Shown here: piece by piece, positions 46,440 to 54,992 of the stretch
Numbering within the stretch: the first letter of the stretch is position 1
Layout of the letters: each line of letters opens with the position of its first letter
DNA from: Pseudomonadales bacterium
Lineage (GTDB): Bacteria > Pseudomonadota > Gammaproteobacteria > Pseudomonadales > Azotimanducaceae
Length of the DNA stretch: 64,000 nucleotides
Reading direction: 5' to 3'
NCBI GenBank assembly: GCA_007131295.1
Contig: SLQW01000053.1
Location: 37,702-101,701, forward strand
Program-made: the position numbers and the translations under genes
Notes under the pieces: generated by a model
Database searches by the model: none
The model's input: the letters and a program-made list of their open reading frames with translations, nothing else
Told to the model about the DNA's origin: nothing

Positions 46440-46953
46440 TGGGATTATCGCCCGGTCGGAACAGCTCATGTGCTCGTTTCCACTGGGCGAACGTAGCCAG
46501 AATATGCGGCGGATCGCCGTGAATCTCGGTGAAGCAGCCGTTCACCGAGCGGGTGTCGAAATAGGTTGCATTGACCTGATCGGCGTACAGCTCGCACGCG
46601 GGCTCGAAGCCCATGTCGAGCAGGCGCTGCCGTTCGGCCTCGAAGTCATGCACCAGAACACCGACGTGGTGGAAGCCCTCCTCACCTGCAGCGTACATGT
46701 CCCGGTAGATTGATGGCGTATCGTCGTGCTGCTGAATGAACTGGATCATCATGTCGCCAAGGTAACCGAAGGCGTATGAGACATCCGCCTCCTGTGAGGT
46801 GCCGCGGTAGGTGAAGGTATCGGTCTTGTGATGGGGCACCAATACGAATGGACCCGCGCCGAAAAGTCTTGCCCAGGCGTGAACTGACGCCTCCAGGTCG
46901 TTCACCAGGTAGGCGTCCTGAAACAGCGGATACTTATCGAGCAGCATGCTCAT
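46426..46953 (-). CDS. VOC/glyoxalase-fold protein, paralogue of 32227-32748
   Basis: A 175-aa VOC protein sharing long blocks with the gene at 32227: 'ADVSYAFG', 'QHDDTPSIYRDM' and 'GEEGFHHVG'. The likely ligands are His in 'GFHHVGVLV' and Glu in 'CFTEIHGD'. I set the start at 46953; an ATG two codons inside (46947) has better spacing from GGAGG. Upstream 61 bp lies the stop of the flavin oxidoreductase gene on the same strand, so it may be part of that transcript. The 3' end overlaps the convergent VOC gene by 14 bp. Confidence 0.87.
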   Translation of the reverse strand: MSMLLDKYPLFQDAYLVNDLEASVHAWARLFGAGPFVLVPHHKTDTFTYRGTSQEADVSYAFGYLGDMMIQFIQQHDDTPSIYRDMYAAGEEGFHHVGVLVHDFEAERQRLLDMGFEPACELYADQVNATYFDTRSVNGCFTEIHGDPPHILATFAQWKRAHELFRPGDNPIMQL

Positions 46954-47014
46954 TCCCTCCGAAGGATGACGGGACGCTAGGTCCCGGATGCTTGCGTGAT
47001 CATTGCGCTGACAT

Positions 47015-48940
47015 TCATGTTTCCCGTCCTGCCATGTGTCCATCGCGCATCGCGTCCTGCAGCGTGCTGGTCCCGCTGGCGTCGCCGACGACCGCGTGAG
47101 AAAGCTCGAGTTCCTGCGCCACGATGGCCAGGTCGCTCTCGGGCGTCTCGGGGGCGGCGACGACCACAGTGTCGGCAGACACCTCCCGCGAAGGCCACCC
47201 CTGCTCGGATTCAATCGTTACCTGATCAGAGTCGACCTGCTGGATGCGCGCTCGCGTGATCAGCTCGAACGATCCGCTTCCCTGCATGCGCTCCAGAGCA
47301 GGCGTCACGACCAGTGCCGCCGCCAGGGATGGCGCCAGCGTTGTGAAGGGCGTGACGTAGGCGACGCGGAGCTCGGAGCCGAGCAGAACTTCGGCTGCAG
47401 CGATGCCGCTGTAGTTGCCGACCGTGTCGTAGACGACAGCGGACCTGGTCTTGATTTCGGGCGTTCGCAGGAGCTTCCGGACGTCGAGGACGTGGCCGCG
47501 CCCGGCTCCTGGCAGGGCCGTCGCCGACGGCAGCGCGCCCGTCGCGATGATGAGATGGTCGGGGCGGTTGTAGGTGAGTAGCTCGCGAGTGACTTTCGCC
47601 CGCAGGCGCACCTCCACCTTCCTGCGGGCGAGCTCACCGGTCAGCCAGTCGGCGATGTGGCCGATATCACCGTGGAACGGCGCCTGGCGGGCGAGTCGCA
47701 GGGTTCCGCCGAGCTGCTCTGCTGCGTCCATGAGAATCACGCGGTGGCCGCGCAGAGAGGCGATCCGCGCAGCTTCCATGCCGGCCGGGCCGCCGCCCAC
47801 CACCCAGACCGTACGCGGAGTGAGCGCCTTGCGGACGCGGCGTTCCCCGAGCTCCCGTTCCTGGCCGGCAGCGGGATTGACCGTGCAGCCGAGGCGGCCG
47901 TTGGCGAGCCCGCCCACGCAGCCTTGGTTGCAGCCGATACAGGGCCGGATGGTTGCACCGCGACCGCTCTCGGCCTTGCTCACGATCGCTGGGTCGGCGA
48001 TATGGGCGCGGGTCATGCCGACGAGGTCGGCATCGCCACGAGCGATCACGGCATCAGCATCTTCGAGGGTGCGGAAGCGCCCCGTAACGATGCGGGGCAG
48101 CTTGGCCAGGCGCGCTACGGGCACCGAGTGTGGCAACTCATAACCTGTTGGTTCATGCATCCCGCCGATGATCTTGTGCGGATTGGCGGCGCTTCCGTGC
48201 GAGACGTTCAAGTAGTCGATCAGGCCGGTGGCTAGGACACGCTCGACGATCACGAAGTGTTCTTCGATGTTCAGACCACCGGGTCGGTTGTGCGGGCCGA
48301 CCCGCGTACCGACCACGAAGTCGTCACCGACCGCGCTACGCACCGCTGCCAGGATCTCGAGGTAGAACCGGACGCGATTCTCGAAGCTGCCGCCGTAGCG
48401 ATCGCTGCGACGATTCGATTCCGGTGACAGGAACTGCTGCAGCAGGTACCCGTGGGCGCAATGAATTTCGACCCCGTCGAGGCCTCCTTCCCGGGCGCGC
48501 CGCGCAGCGTCCGCGTAGGCCGCCACCACCTCGGCGATGTCGCCTTCGCTCATGGCATGGCTACGCATGCCAGTCAGGGGATTGACCGTCTCTGAGGCTG
48601 ACCAAGGTCGGCACCAGGGCGCGCCCTGAAGCGAGCCCAGATGGTTGAGCTGGCTGAACAGGCGCATGCCATGGGGCGCCACCTTCGCGACCAGTTTGCG
48701 ATAACGCGGAATGATGCCGTCGTTCCAGGCGTGCAGGGTCATCGGTCCGCTCCAATGGACGCTCGAGGCTTCCAGGATGGTCAGACCGACTCCGCCTCGC
48801 GCGCGCTCCACGTGGAACGCGATGAGGTCGTCGGAGAGCGCGCCATTGCCGAGGTTCGTACCATGGGCAGTGCGCACGACGCGGTTTTTCAGCGTGACGT
48901 TGCCGACGGTCAACGGGCTCAAAATGTGCTCGAGTGCCAT
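47015..48940 (-). CDS. NADH:flavin oxidoreductase, 2,4-dienoyl-CoA reductase-like (FadH type)
   Basis: A 641-aa old-yellow-enzyme fusion. The N-terminal TIM barrel ('SPLTVGNVTLKNRVVRTAHG', 'GVEIHCAHGYLLQQFLSPESN') binds FMN. A 4Fe-4S motif 'CIGCNQGC', with a further Cys in 'RLGC', lies at the junction near residue 340. The C-terminal FAD/NAD domain starts at 'WVVGGGPAGMEAARIA'. FadH reduces 2,4-dienoyl-CoA; related enzymes reduce steroid or bile-acid double bonds. Which applies here is not known. The ATG at 48940 follows GGGAGAGG. Confidence 0.92.
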   Translation of the reverse strand: MALEHILSPLTVGNVTLKNRVVRTAHGTNLGNGALSDDLIAFHVERARGGVGLTILEASSVHWSGPMTLHAWNDGIIPRYRKLVAKVAPHGMRLFSQLNHLGSLQGAPWCRPWSASETVNPLTGMRSHAMSEGDIAEVVAAYADAARRAREGGLDGVEIHCAHGYLLQQFLSPESNRRSDRYGGSFENRVRFYLEILAAVRSAVGDDFVVGTRVGPHNRPGGLNIEEHFVIVERVLATGLIDYLNVSHGSAANPHKIIGGMHEPTGYELPHSVPVARLAKLPRIVTGRFRTLEDADAVIARGDADLVGMTRAHIADPAIVSKAESGRGATIRPCIGCNQGCVGGLANGRLGCTVNPAAGQERELGERRVRKALTPRTVWVVGGGPAGMEAARIASLRGHRVILMDAAEQLGGTLRLARQAPFHGDIGHIADWLTGELARRKVEVRLRAKVTRELLTYNRPDHLIIATGALPSATALPGAGRGHVLDVRKLLRTPEIKTRSAVVYDTVGNYSGIAAAEVLLGSELRVAYVTPFTTLAPSLAAALVVTPALERMQGSGSFELITRARIQQVDSDQVTIESEQGWPSREVSADTVVVAAPETPESDLAIVAQELELSHAVVGDASGTSTLQDAMRDGHMAGRET

Positions 48941-48988
48941 GTCCTCTCCCGGCGGCGAACAGAATGCCCGCTGTGAATGATCAGCAGG

Positions 48989-50089
48989 CTAGTCTTCGCT
49001 TCCGAACATCTCCCGCAGTTTGTCCGTGCGCCCGGAGACCACCGCCGGCGCTGCGTCGTCGCTGCGCTGCCGGCGCCGTCGCGATGGATCCGCAAGCGCT
49101 GGTGCGAGGTAACCGTCATCCTCGCGGCTGATGTTGGTCCCAGGTGGGACGATGCGGTCGATGGCATCGAGCAGCGCGCTGTCGAGCCGCACGGGTTCGA
49201 CTTCGAGCAGGCCCTCGAGGTGCGCCATGGTCCGCGGGCCGATGATCGCAGACGTCACGGCTGGATGCTCGCAGGCGAACGCCATCGCGATACCCATGAT
49301 GGAGAGGCCGCTGTCCTCGGCGAGTTGCGCCAGGGCATCGATGGCATCGAATTTGCGCGTGGTGTCGGGGTTCTCCGGGTCGAAGAGCTGAGGCTGCAGA
49401 TTGGCGCGATGCGCGTCGATGGCCTCCATGCCGCGGCGATACTTGCCCGAAAGCCAGCCCTGGGCGAGCGGACTCCAGACCAGTACGCCCATGCCGAACC
49501 GCTCGCACACCGGCAGGATGTCCGCCTCGATGCGCCGTGCGAAGATGGAATAGGGCGGCTGTTCGGTGCGCCAATGCTCGCGGCTGCGCCGCTCGGCCAC
49601 CCAGAAGCTCTCGACGAGCGTTTCCGCGGGAAAGGTGGAACTGCCTAGCATGCGGATCTTGCCCTGACTCACGAGATCGGAGAGCGCGCCGAGCGTATCG
49701 TCGAGGTCCGTGTGCGGGTCCGGTCGATGCATCTGATAGAGATCGATGTAGTCCGTATCGAGGCGACGCAGGCTGTTCTCCACTTCGCGCATGATCCAGG
49801 GCCGCGAACCGCCCGCTCGATTCGGCTTGTCGCTGACCGGGAGGCCGAACTTGGTGGCAAGGATGACATCCTCGCGTCGTCCCTTGAGGGCCTTGCCCAC
49901 GATGCGCTCGGACTCGCCGAAGGAGTAGACGTCAGAGGTGTCGATGAAATTGATGCCTGCATCCAGGGCTGCGTGGATGATGCGAATGCAGTCGTCATGA
50001 TCTTCATTGCCGAATTTGCCGAACATTCCCGCACCCAGGCAGTACTTGCTGACGCTGACGCCGGTGGTTCCGAGCATGCGCATTTCCAT
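48989..50089 (-). CDS. Aldo/keto reductase
   Basis: A 366-aa AKR with the tetrad: Asp and Tyr in 'DTSDVYSFGESE', Lys in 'ATKFGLP' and His in 'YQMHRPD'. The barrel ends with the NADPH-binding 'IIGPRTMAHLEG'. A basic tail of about 35 residues ('DPSRRRRQRSDD') is longer than usual. It resembles the bacterial AKR12/15-like group with broad substrate range. It lies 48 bp upstream of the flavin oxidoreductase gene, likely in the same transcript. Confidence 0.92.
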   Translation of the reverse strand: MEMRMLGTTGVSVSKYCLGAGMFGKFGNEDHDDCIRIIHAALDAGINFIDTSDVYSFGESERIVGKALKGRREDVILATKFGLPVSDKPNRAGGSRPWIMREVENSLRRLDTDYIDLYQMHRPDPHTDLDDTLGALSDLVSQGKIRMLGSSTFPAETLVESFWVAERRSREHWRTEQPPYSIFARRIEADILPVCERFGMGVLVWSPLAQGWLSGKYRRGMEAIDAHRANLQPQLFDPENPDTTRKFDAIDALAQLAEDSGLSIMGIAMAFACEHPAVTSAIIGPRTMAHLEGLLEVEPVRLDSALLDAIDRIVPPGTNISREDDGYLAPALADPSRRRRQRSDDAAPAVVSGRTDKLREMFGSED

Positions 50090-50141
50090 CGCCGATTTCC
50101 TCGTTGAATCAGGGTAGAAGTTATATGAGGTCAGCCTTTGC

Positions 50142-51410
50142 TCACGCCGTATTCATAGCTGCCGTCTGGCGAGTCGCTGTAGGCAGGCGCTCGAGGAAGC
50201 TCATGGCGATGAGGGCCGGAATCATGATCCCGAGAAATGTCCACAGCGCCGGGTCGTAGCTGCCCGTCGTCTCGCGCATGTGACCGGCGATCAGCGGTCC
50301 GACCGCGCTTACGGTAGTGAAAGGCCCGAGCAGGCCGAGAACCTGGCCGAACGCCGTCGGCCCGAACCTCGAGCCCACGATAGCGCCTAGGAGCGGCAGG
50401 AAGCCCCCGGCGGCGGAGCCGAGCAAGAGGCTGACGACGAACATGCCAGCGAGGCCTGGGCGAGCGAGCATGCCGAGCAATGCCGCAGCGAGCAGCGTGA
50501 CTGCGAGCAGGTACAGGTAGCGATGATCGAAACGGTCGGCCATCGCGCCGAAGAAGATCTTGGCGGGAATCATCACGCCGGCAAATGTGGCGATCAGCCA
50601 GGCAGTCTGCGCATCTCCGATACCGAGATCGCGGGCGAATGGACCTAGATTCTGCTGCACGCCTCCGAAGGCAGTCACCATGGGCGTGAAGGCCAGAACC
50701 ATCACCCAGAACGTACGCATGCGCAGGATTTCCAGCGTCGTATAGGAAAGCGAAGCTGGAGGCGCTGCGGCTGTGGTCGCGGTTGCGGCCTCCGGCTCCG
50801 GTTGGAGCCCGCGTTCTTCCGGACCGTTGCGGACCACCCACCACACCAGCGGAACCACGACCAGCAGAATCACTCCGGCAATGACGACGTGGGCGACGCG
50901 CCAGCCGAAGTTCAGGAACAGAAAGGCCACCGTAGGGGCCATGACCAGACCGCCGATGGACGTACCGACCGTCGACAGACCGATTGCGAGTCCCCGCCGA
51001 CGGCGGAACCATTTCGCGGACAGGGTTTGCGCAGCGAGCGGGCCCGAAAGCAGGGTTCCGAGCGTGATCAGGGTGGCGTAGACGGCAATGATCTGCCAGA
51101 ACGCCGTGGCGCGCGCGATCAGCAGAAAGCCGATCGCGGCCGCACTGGCGCCACCACAGACCAGCAACCGGATCGGCAGCCGATCCATGGCTTTACCTGC
51201 AAAGGGTGCGAGGAAGCCCTGGGTGAGCGTCAGCAGTGTGATCCCGAACATGGCCTGACTCACGGACACATCCAGGACAGGGTCCTCGAGCCACTGCGTC
51301 ACCCACATCGTGTAGGCGAAGAAGGTACTGCCGAACAGTACGGCCTGGAACAGAAGCCCGACGGCGAGCACGTTCCAGCCGAAGTACCACGGTCCCCAGG
51401 TTTTTGCCAC
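50142..51410 (-). CDS. MFS transporter (monocarboxylate/OFA-like)
   Basis: A 422-aa 12-helix permease. Loop 2-3 is 'GKAMDRLPIRLLV', then 'KWFRRRRGLAIGLSTVGTSI', typical of the monocarboxylate/oxalate-formate antiporter group, and loop 8-9 is 'GAMADRFDHRYLY'. A long Ala/Thr-rich central loop separates the halves. It starts with GTG at 51410. With the AKR and flavoenzyme downstream, it forms the left arm of a divergent pair with two SDR genes, with an operator copy in between. It could import the substrate or a carboxylic acid derivative. Confidence 0.9.
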   Translation of the reverse strand: MAKTWGPWYFGWNVLAVGLLFQAVLFGSTFFAYTMWVTQWLEDPVLDVSVSQAMFGITLLTLTQGFLAPFAGKAMDRLPIRLLVCGGASAAAIGFLLIARATAFWQIIAVYATLITLGTLLSGPLAAQTLSAKWFRRRRGLAIGLSTVGTSIGGLVMAPTVAFLFLNFGWRVAHVVIAGVILLVVVPLVWWVVRNGPEERGLQPEPEAATATTAAAPPASLSYTTLEILRMRTFWVMVLAFTPMVTAFGGVQQNLGPFARDLGIGDAQTAWLIATFAGVMIPAKIFFGAMADRFDHRYLYLLAVTLLAAALLGMLARPGLAGMFVVSLLLGSAAGGFLPLLGAIVGSRFGPTAFGQVLGLLGPFTTVSAVGPLIAGHMRETTGSYDPALWTFLGIMIPALIAMSFLERLPTATRQTAAMNTA

Positions 51411-51457
51411 TGTCCGACCTCCGCGAGCTTGTCACGACGATGGCGGCATCGTAGGCT

Positions 51458-51477
51458 CTCCGTCAAGCGTGAATGTA
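51458..51477. promoter_or_regulatory. Catabolic-region operator motif, copy 10
   Basis: CTCCGTCA-AGCG-TGAATGTA. The right half is the exact consensus; the left is weak but ends in TCA. It lies between the MFS gene (start 51410) and the SDR gene at 51651. Nothing else stands out in this 240-bp gap. Confidence 0.5.
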
Positions 51478-51650
51478 ATTGCGCAGCCCCGGAGGGAGAC
51501 GGAGGCGGACAACCCGCGGGTCGGGGACGAGCGCTTCGCGGCCGCGGAGGTTCGAAGTCGACAGCCGCCCCGGCGCAAGCGCCGTTTCTGGGTCGTTAGC
51601 CAGGCAGGGCAGGGTGGCACGCGTCGCGGGCAGAGGGAGGGAGTGTGGCG

Positions 51651-52529
51651 ATGGTGAGTTTGAGGGGACGCAATGCGATCGTGACCGGTGCTGCCGTCGG
51701 CTTGGGCAACGCCTATGCACGAGCTCTGGCGGCGCAGGGTGTCAATCTGGTTTTGTGTGACCTGCGCGAGGACGTCGACGACTTGGCCACGGAACTGGCC
51801 CGCAACGGTGGCAGGGTCGTGGCGCTGCGCGGCGATGTCGGCAAGCCGAACGATGTCCGCCGCATCGTGGACGCAGCGATCGCGGCGCTCGGCAGCATCG
51901 ATCTTCTCATCAACAATGCGGGCACCTGGGCTGGCAGCGTCGCTGATGATGATCTCGACAAGAGCATCGCAGACTACGAAAAGCTGGTCGGTACCAACCT
52001 CAAGGGCGTCTACCTGTTCGGACGCGCTTTGATCCCGCACATGCTCGAGCATGGCCACGGTGGAGACATCGTCAATATCTCCACTGATCACGTGAACACC
52101 TGCGGTACGCCCTTTCACGTCTGCCCGGGGAACGACCGCTGTCCCTGGAAGGATGCGCCGCGACCGACCAGTGGCGGGACGATCATGGATCTCTACGATG
52201 CGGCCAAGTGGGGCATGCATGGCCTCACGTTCGCATGGTGCAAGGCGCTCGCACCCAAGGGCATACGCGTGAACGCCATCTGCATGGGCGCGACTGACTC
52301 CCATATGCTGCGCGGGTTCCACGGCTTCGATCCTTCCCCCGACGAGGTGGCAACGTGGATGCGGGCCGAGGATTCCGCCCAGGTCGTGATCGACCTGCTC
52401 GAGGAGGGCCCGGGCGGCCGCAACGGCGAGCACATCAATCTCTGCGTCGGCCGCAGGCCCCGCCTGGAACCCGAGTTGCCGCACGTCTACATTTTGGAGG
52501 AAGACGCTCGTGTCTCTGCTCGCGGGTAA
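51651..52529 (+). CDS. SDR with Cys-rich insertion before the catalytic Tyr
   Basis: A 292-aa SDR: 'TGAAVGLGNA', 'NNAGTWAG', Ser in 'VNISTDHVNT', and 'YDAAK'. Between Ser and Tyr is an insertion of about 25 residues holding three cysteines ('NTCGTPFHVCPGNDRCPWKD'), about twice the normal distance; this occurs in some SDR subgroups for large substrates. The ATG at 51651 has GGAGGGAG 8 bases before; the GTG at 51645 is too close. It overlaps the next SDR by 20 bp. Confidence 0.9.
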   Translation: MVSLRGRNAIVTGAAVGLGNAYARALAAQGVNLVLCDLREDVDDLATELARNGGRVVALRGDVGKPNDVRRIVDAAIAALGSIDLLINNAGTWAGSVADDDLDKSIADYEKLVGTNLKGVYLFGRALIPHMLEHGHGGDIVNISTDHVNTCGTPFHVCPGNDRCPWKDAPRPTSGGTIMDLYDAAKWGMHGLTFAWCKALAPKGIRVNAICMGATDSHMLRGFHGFDPSPDEVATWMRAEDSAQVVIDLLEEGPGGRNGEHINLCVGRRPRLEPELPHVYILEEDARVSARG

Positions 52530-53343
52530 ATCTGGGATCGTCAGCGGTGCGGCCCAGGGGCTGGGGTCAGCGTTCGCGCACGCGCTTGCCGCGGAGGGAG
52601 CCGATCTGGTCATTTTCGACGTCAAGGCCGAGGTCGAAAGTGTTGCTGAGTCGCTCGCCGCAGAGACCGGGCGCGAAGTGATCGGGCTGGTGGGAGATGT
52701 ATCGCAGCGCGCCGACGTGGAGCGCGTCGTGGCAACGGCGATCGAACGCTTCGGCGGCATCGAGGTCCTGGTGAACAACGCCGGCACCTGGCGCGATACG
52801 CCGGTGGACAGTCCCTGGCAGCAGGCAGTGGCCGACTGGGACTTCATCATGGACACGAATCTGAAGGGCGTCCTGATGCTGTCGCGGGCCTGCGTTCCTC
52901 ACATGAGGGGCCGTAGCAACGCGAACATCATCAACGTTTCCACCTACTACGTGCTGCCCGCGCGCAGTAGTGGAACCAATCAGCCGCACACCGACCTCTA
53001 CAATGCCTCGAAGTGGGCGCTGAACGGCTTTACGGATGCCTGGGCGGGCCATCTGGCAGCGGACGGGATTCGGGTCAATGCGCTGTGCATGGGCGCTACG
53101 GACACCCCCATGCTGCGCAACCTGTTCGAAGGGGGGCGCTTGCCTCCCGAACTCGCCGACGTGGTGATGCAACCGGAACAGATGGCAGCACTGATGCTCG
53201 ACATCATCCGTGAAGGCCCGGAGGGGCGGAGCGGCGAAAACATCGGTGCATGGGTCGGGGAATCGGTCGAGCTCGGCCCGCGCAAGCCTGTCTACGGGCG
53301 CATCACGGGCTTCAATCAGCGCCAGGAGCGTCCCCGGGATTGA
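52510..53343 (+). CDS. SDR, tandem paralogue of the preceding gene
   Basis: A 277-aa SDR with the same subgroup features as its neighbour (both have 'AICMGATDSHMLRG'/'ALCMGATDTPMLRN' blocks): 'SGAAQGLGSA', 'NNAGTWRD', Ser in 'INVSTYYVLP', and 'YNASKWA'. Its insertion before Tyr is shorter and lacks Cys. It starts with GTG at 52510 behind GGAGGAA, inside the end of the previous gene. The 3' end overlaps the convergent EthD-like gene by 32 bp. Confidence 0.91.
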   Translation: MSLLAGKSGIVSGAAQGLGSAFAHALAAEGADLVIFDVKAEVESVAESLAAETGREVIGLVGDVSQRADVERVVATAIERFGGIEVLVNNAGTWRDTPVDSPWQQAVADWDFIMDTNLKGVLMLSRACVPHMRGRSNANIINVSTYYVLPARSSGTNQPHTDLYNASKWALNGFTDAWAGHLAADGIRVNALCMGATDTPMLRNLFEGGRLPPELADVVMQPEQMAALMLDIIREGPEGRSGENIGAWVGESVELGPRKPVYGRITGFNQRQERPRD

Positions 53344-54040
53344 CACGCTTGGCGACGAAAACGCCTTCCTCCGGCCACACGACGCGGTTTTCTTCCACCA
53401 GCATGGCCCTCGAGGCGGCCTCGTCGAGCAGGGCGGCCGCAGCTTCTGGCCGCACTCGATTCGACCAGGCGGCCTGAAAGCCTGCGATGTCCCGCCACCA
53501 CAATTCCTCGAGACCGTCGAACCAGGCGTCCGGATCATCCGGAATCGTGCGCACGTAGCGGCGCGCCTCCGGTGCAGCATGAACCAACGGGTGCGGAAGG
53601 GCGCGCCAGCCGGCGAGAAAGTCATCGCGGCTCAGCGTTTCGGGTCGCTTGAGGAAGAACATGGCCTTCACCGAACACGGGAATCTGAGCATCCTCGGAC
53701 CGGGATCGACGACCTCTTCATGGCCGACGAAGCCGCGGGAACGGAACTCCATGAACCGGGGCTCATCGATCCAGGCGCCGGTGCGATAAGCGTCGCTGCG
53801 GCTCATGCCGGCGGCTGCTTCAGCATCGTGGACCCAGACGACGGGACAGCCGTCACAAGCCTCTTCGAAACCCGGGATCGGAATGTGCAAGGAATGATTC
53901 TGGACGTACTGGACGATGAACTCGGGGGCAAGTTTCAGCGCCTCCAAGGCGTGCGGGCCGCGCCAGTGCTGATGAAAGTGCGCGATAGACAGGTCGCGGC
54001 GCCGGTCGAGCATGCCGACGATCTTGGTTCCCGAGCGCAT
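53312..54040 (-). CDS. EthD-domain protein (two dimeric alpha-beta barrel repeats)
   Basis: A 242-aa protein with two EthD-like repeats: 'LDRRRDLSIAHFHQHWRGPH' at the start and 'FFLKRPETLSRDDFLAGWRA' with 'LPHPLVH' in the second half. EthD is needed for a P450 ether-degrading system, and the fold occurs in small-molecule cyclases, decarboxylases and monooxygenases. A P450-associated role here is plausible but unproved. It is divergent from the SDR at 54205. Its 3' end overlaps the SDR at 52510 by 32 bp. Confidence 0.85.
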   Translation of the reverse strand: MRSGTKIVGMLDRRRDLSIAHFHQHWRGPHALEALKLAPEFIVQYVQNHSLHIPIPGFEEACDGCPVVWVHDAEAAAGMSRSDAYRTGAWIDEPRFMEFRSRGFVGHEEVVDPGPRMLRFPCSVKAMFFLKRPETLSRDDFLAGWRALPHPLVHAAPEARRYVRTIPDDPDAWFDGLEELWWRDIAGFQAAWSNRVRPEAAAALLDEAASRAMLVEENRVVWPEEGVFVAKRVNPGDAPGAD

Positions 54041-54098
54041 TACCGTCCCCCGTTTGCATCCCGTTCGATCACAACCCTAGCGGAAGCGATTCGTGCAT

Positions 54099-54118
54099 CA
54101 CAAGCACGCGTGCAGGAA
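54099..54118. promoter_or_regulatory. Catabolic-region operator motif, copy 11 (weak)
   Basis: CACAAGCA-CGCG-TGCAGGAA. The core matches and AAGCA-CG resembles copy 1, but the outer bases are poor. It lies between the divergent EthD-like gene and the SDR at 54205. Confidence 0.35.
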
Positions 54119-54204
54119 AATCTCACCGTCGTCTTTGGTAGCGGCCTCGATTCAGGCATGATGGCAACCTGGCGCAGCACGCGACGGGAGCAGACGGGGC
54201 AGGC

Positions 54205-54984
54205 ATGGGAGAACTCGACGGGCGGGTGGCCTGTATCACGGGCGGCACTCGGGGGATTGGGCTCGCGATCGCGAAGCGGCTGGCGGATGAAGGCGCCAGC
54301 GTGGTTCTCGGCGGCCGCAATCCGGAAAAAGGCGCCGCCGCCCTGGCGGAACTTGGTGGTGGCGAGCGCTATCGATTCGAGGTGTGTGACGTCAAGCAGC
54401 GGGAGGCCTGTGAGGGCCTCATCGATGCCACGGTGGAGCACTTCGGCCGCATCGATGTTCTCGTTGCCAATGCAGGAGGTGCAACGGGACATCGACCTGT
54501 GGCGGAGCTCAGTGACGAGGCCATGCAGGACGCACTCTTGTGGAACCTCTGGCACACGTTCTGGACCATGCGCCGCGCACTGCACTACATGCTGCCGCAG
54601 CGCTTCGGTCGGATCATCAATATCTCATCCGTGGAGGGCAAGGTGGGTAAGCCCGGGCTGTCCCATTACGTCACCGTGAAGCATGCCATCAACGGTCTGA
54701 CCAAATCGGCGGCTCGAGAAGTAGGCGCGGAGGGTATAACGATCAATGCCATCTGCCCCGGCGCCATCGAAACTGATGTGATGCAGGCAGAAGGGCCTGG
54801 CGCTGCAGCATCCATGGGCATCAGCTATGAACAACTGCTCGAGGTGTTTGCCCAGGAATCTGCCATCAAGCGCCTGAACGAGGTCGAGGACGTCGCCGAA
54901 GTCGCATTGCTGCTCGCTTCGAATGCCGGCGGCGGCATCACCGGCTCGATGATATCCGTCGACGGCGGCACCGCACCGTACTGA
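54205..54984 (+). CDS. Short-chain dehydrogenase/reductase
   Basis: A 259-aa classical SDR: 'TGGTRGIGLA', 'VANAGGA', Ser in 'NISSVEGKVG' and 'YVTVK', C-terminal 'SVDGGTAPY'. It is about as long as, and clearly homologous to, the next gene (shared 'ACITGGTR', 'SSVEGK', 'GKPGL' and 'VDGGT-PY'), so the pair is a tandem duplication. The two and the VOC gene after them form one plus-strand unit with gaps of 8 and -1 bp. Confidence 0.92.
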   Translation: MGELDGRVACITGGTRGIGLAIAKRLADEGASVVLGGRNPEKGAAALAELGGGERYRFEVCDVKQREACEGLIDATVEHFGRIDVLVANAGGATGHRPVAELSDEAMQDALLWNLWHTFWTMRRALHYMLPQRFGRIINISSVEGKVGKPGLSHYVTVKHAINGLTKSAAREVGAEGITINAICPGAIETDVMQAEGPGAAASMGISYEQLLEVFAQESAIKRLNEVEDVAEVALLLASNAGGGITGSMISVDGGTAPY

Positions 54985-54992
54985 GGAATCCC

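Noticed and set aside
47010..47029. GACATTCA half-site upstream of the VOC gene at 46426, and a similar half-site at 48974
   Set aside because: Only one half matches and the central and right parts do not fit; recorded as chance or decayed copies, not counted among the eleven.
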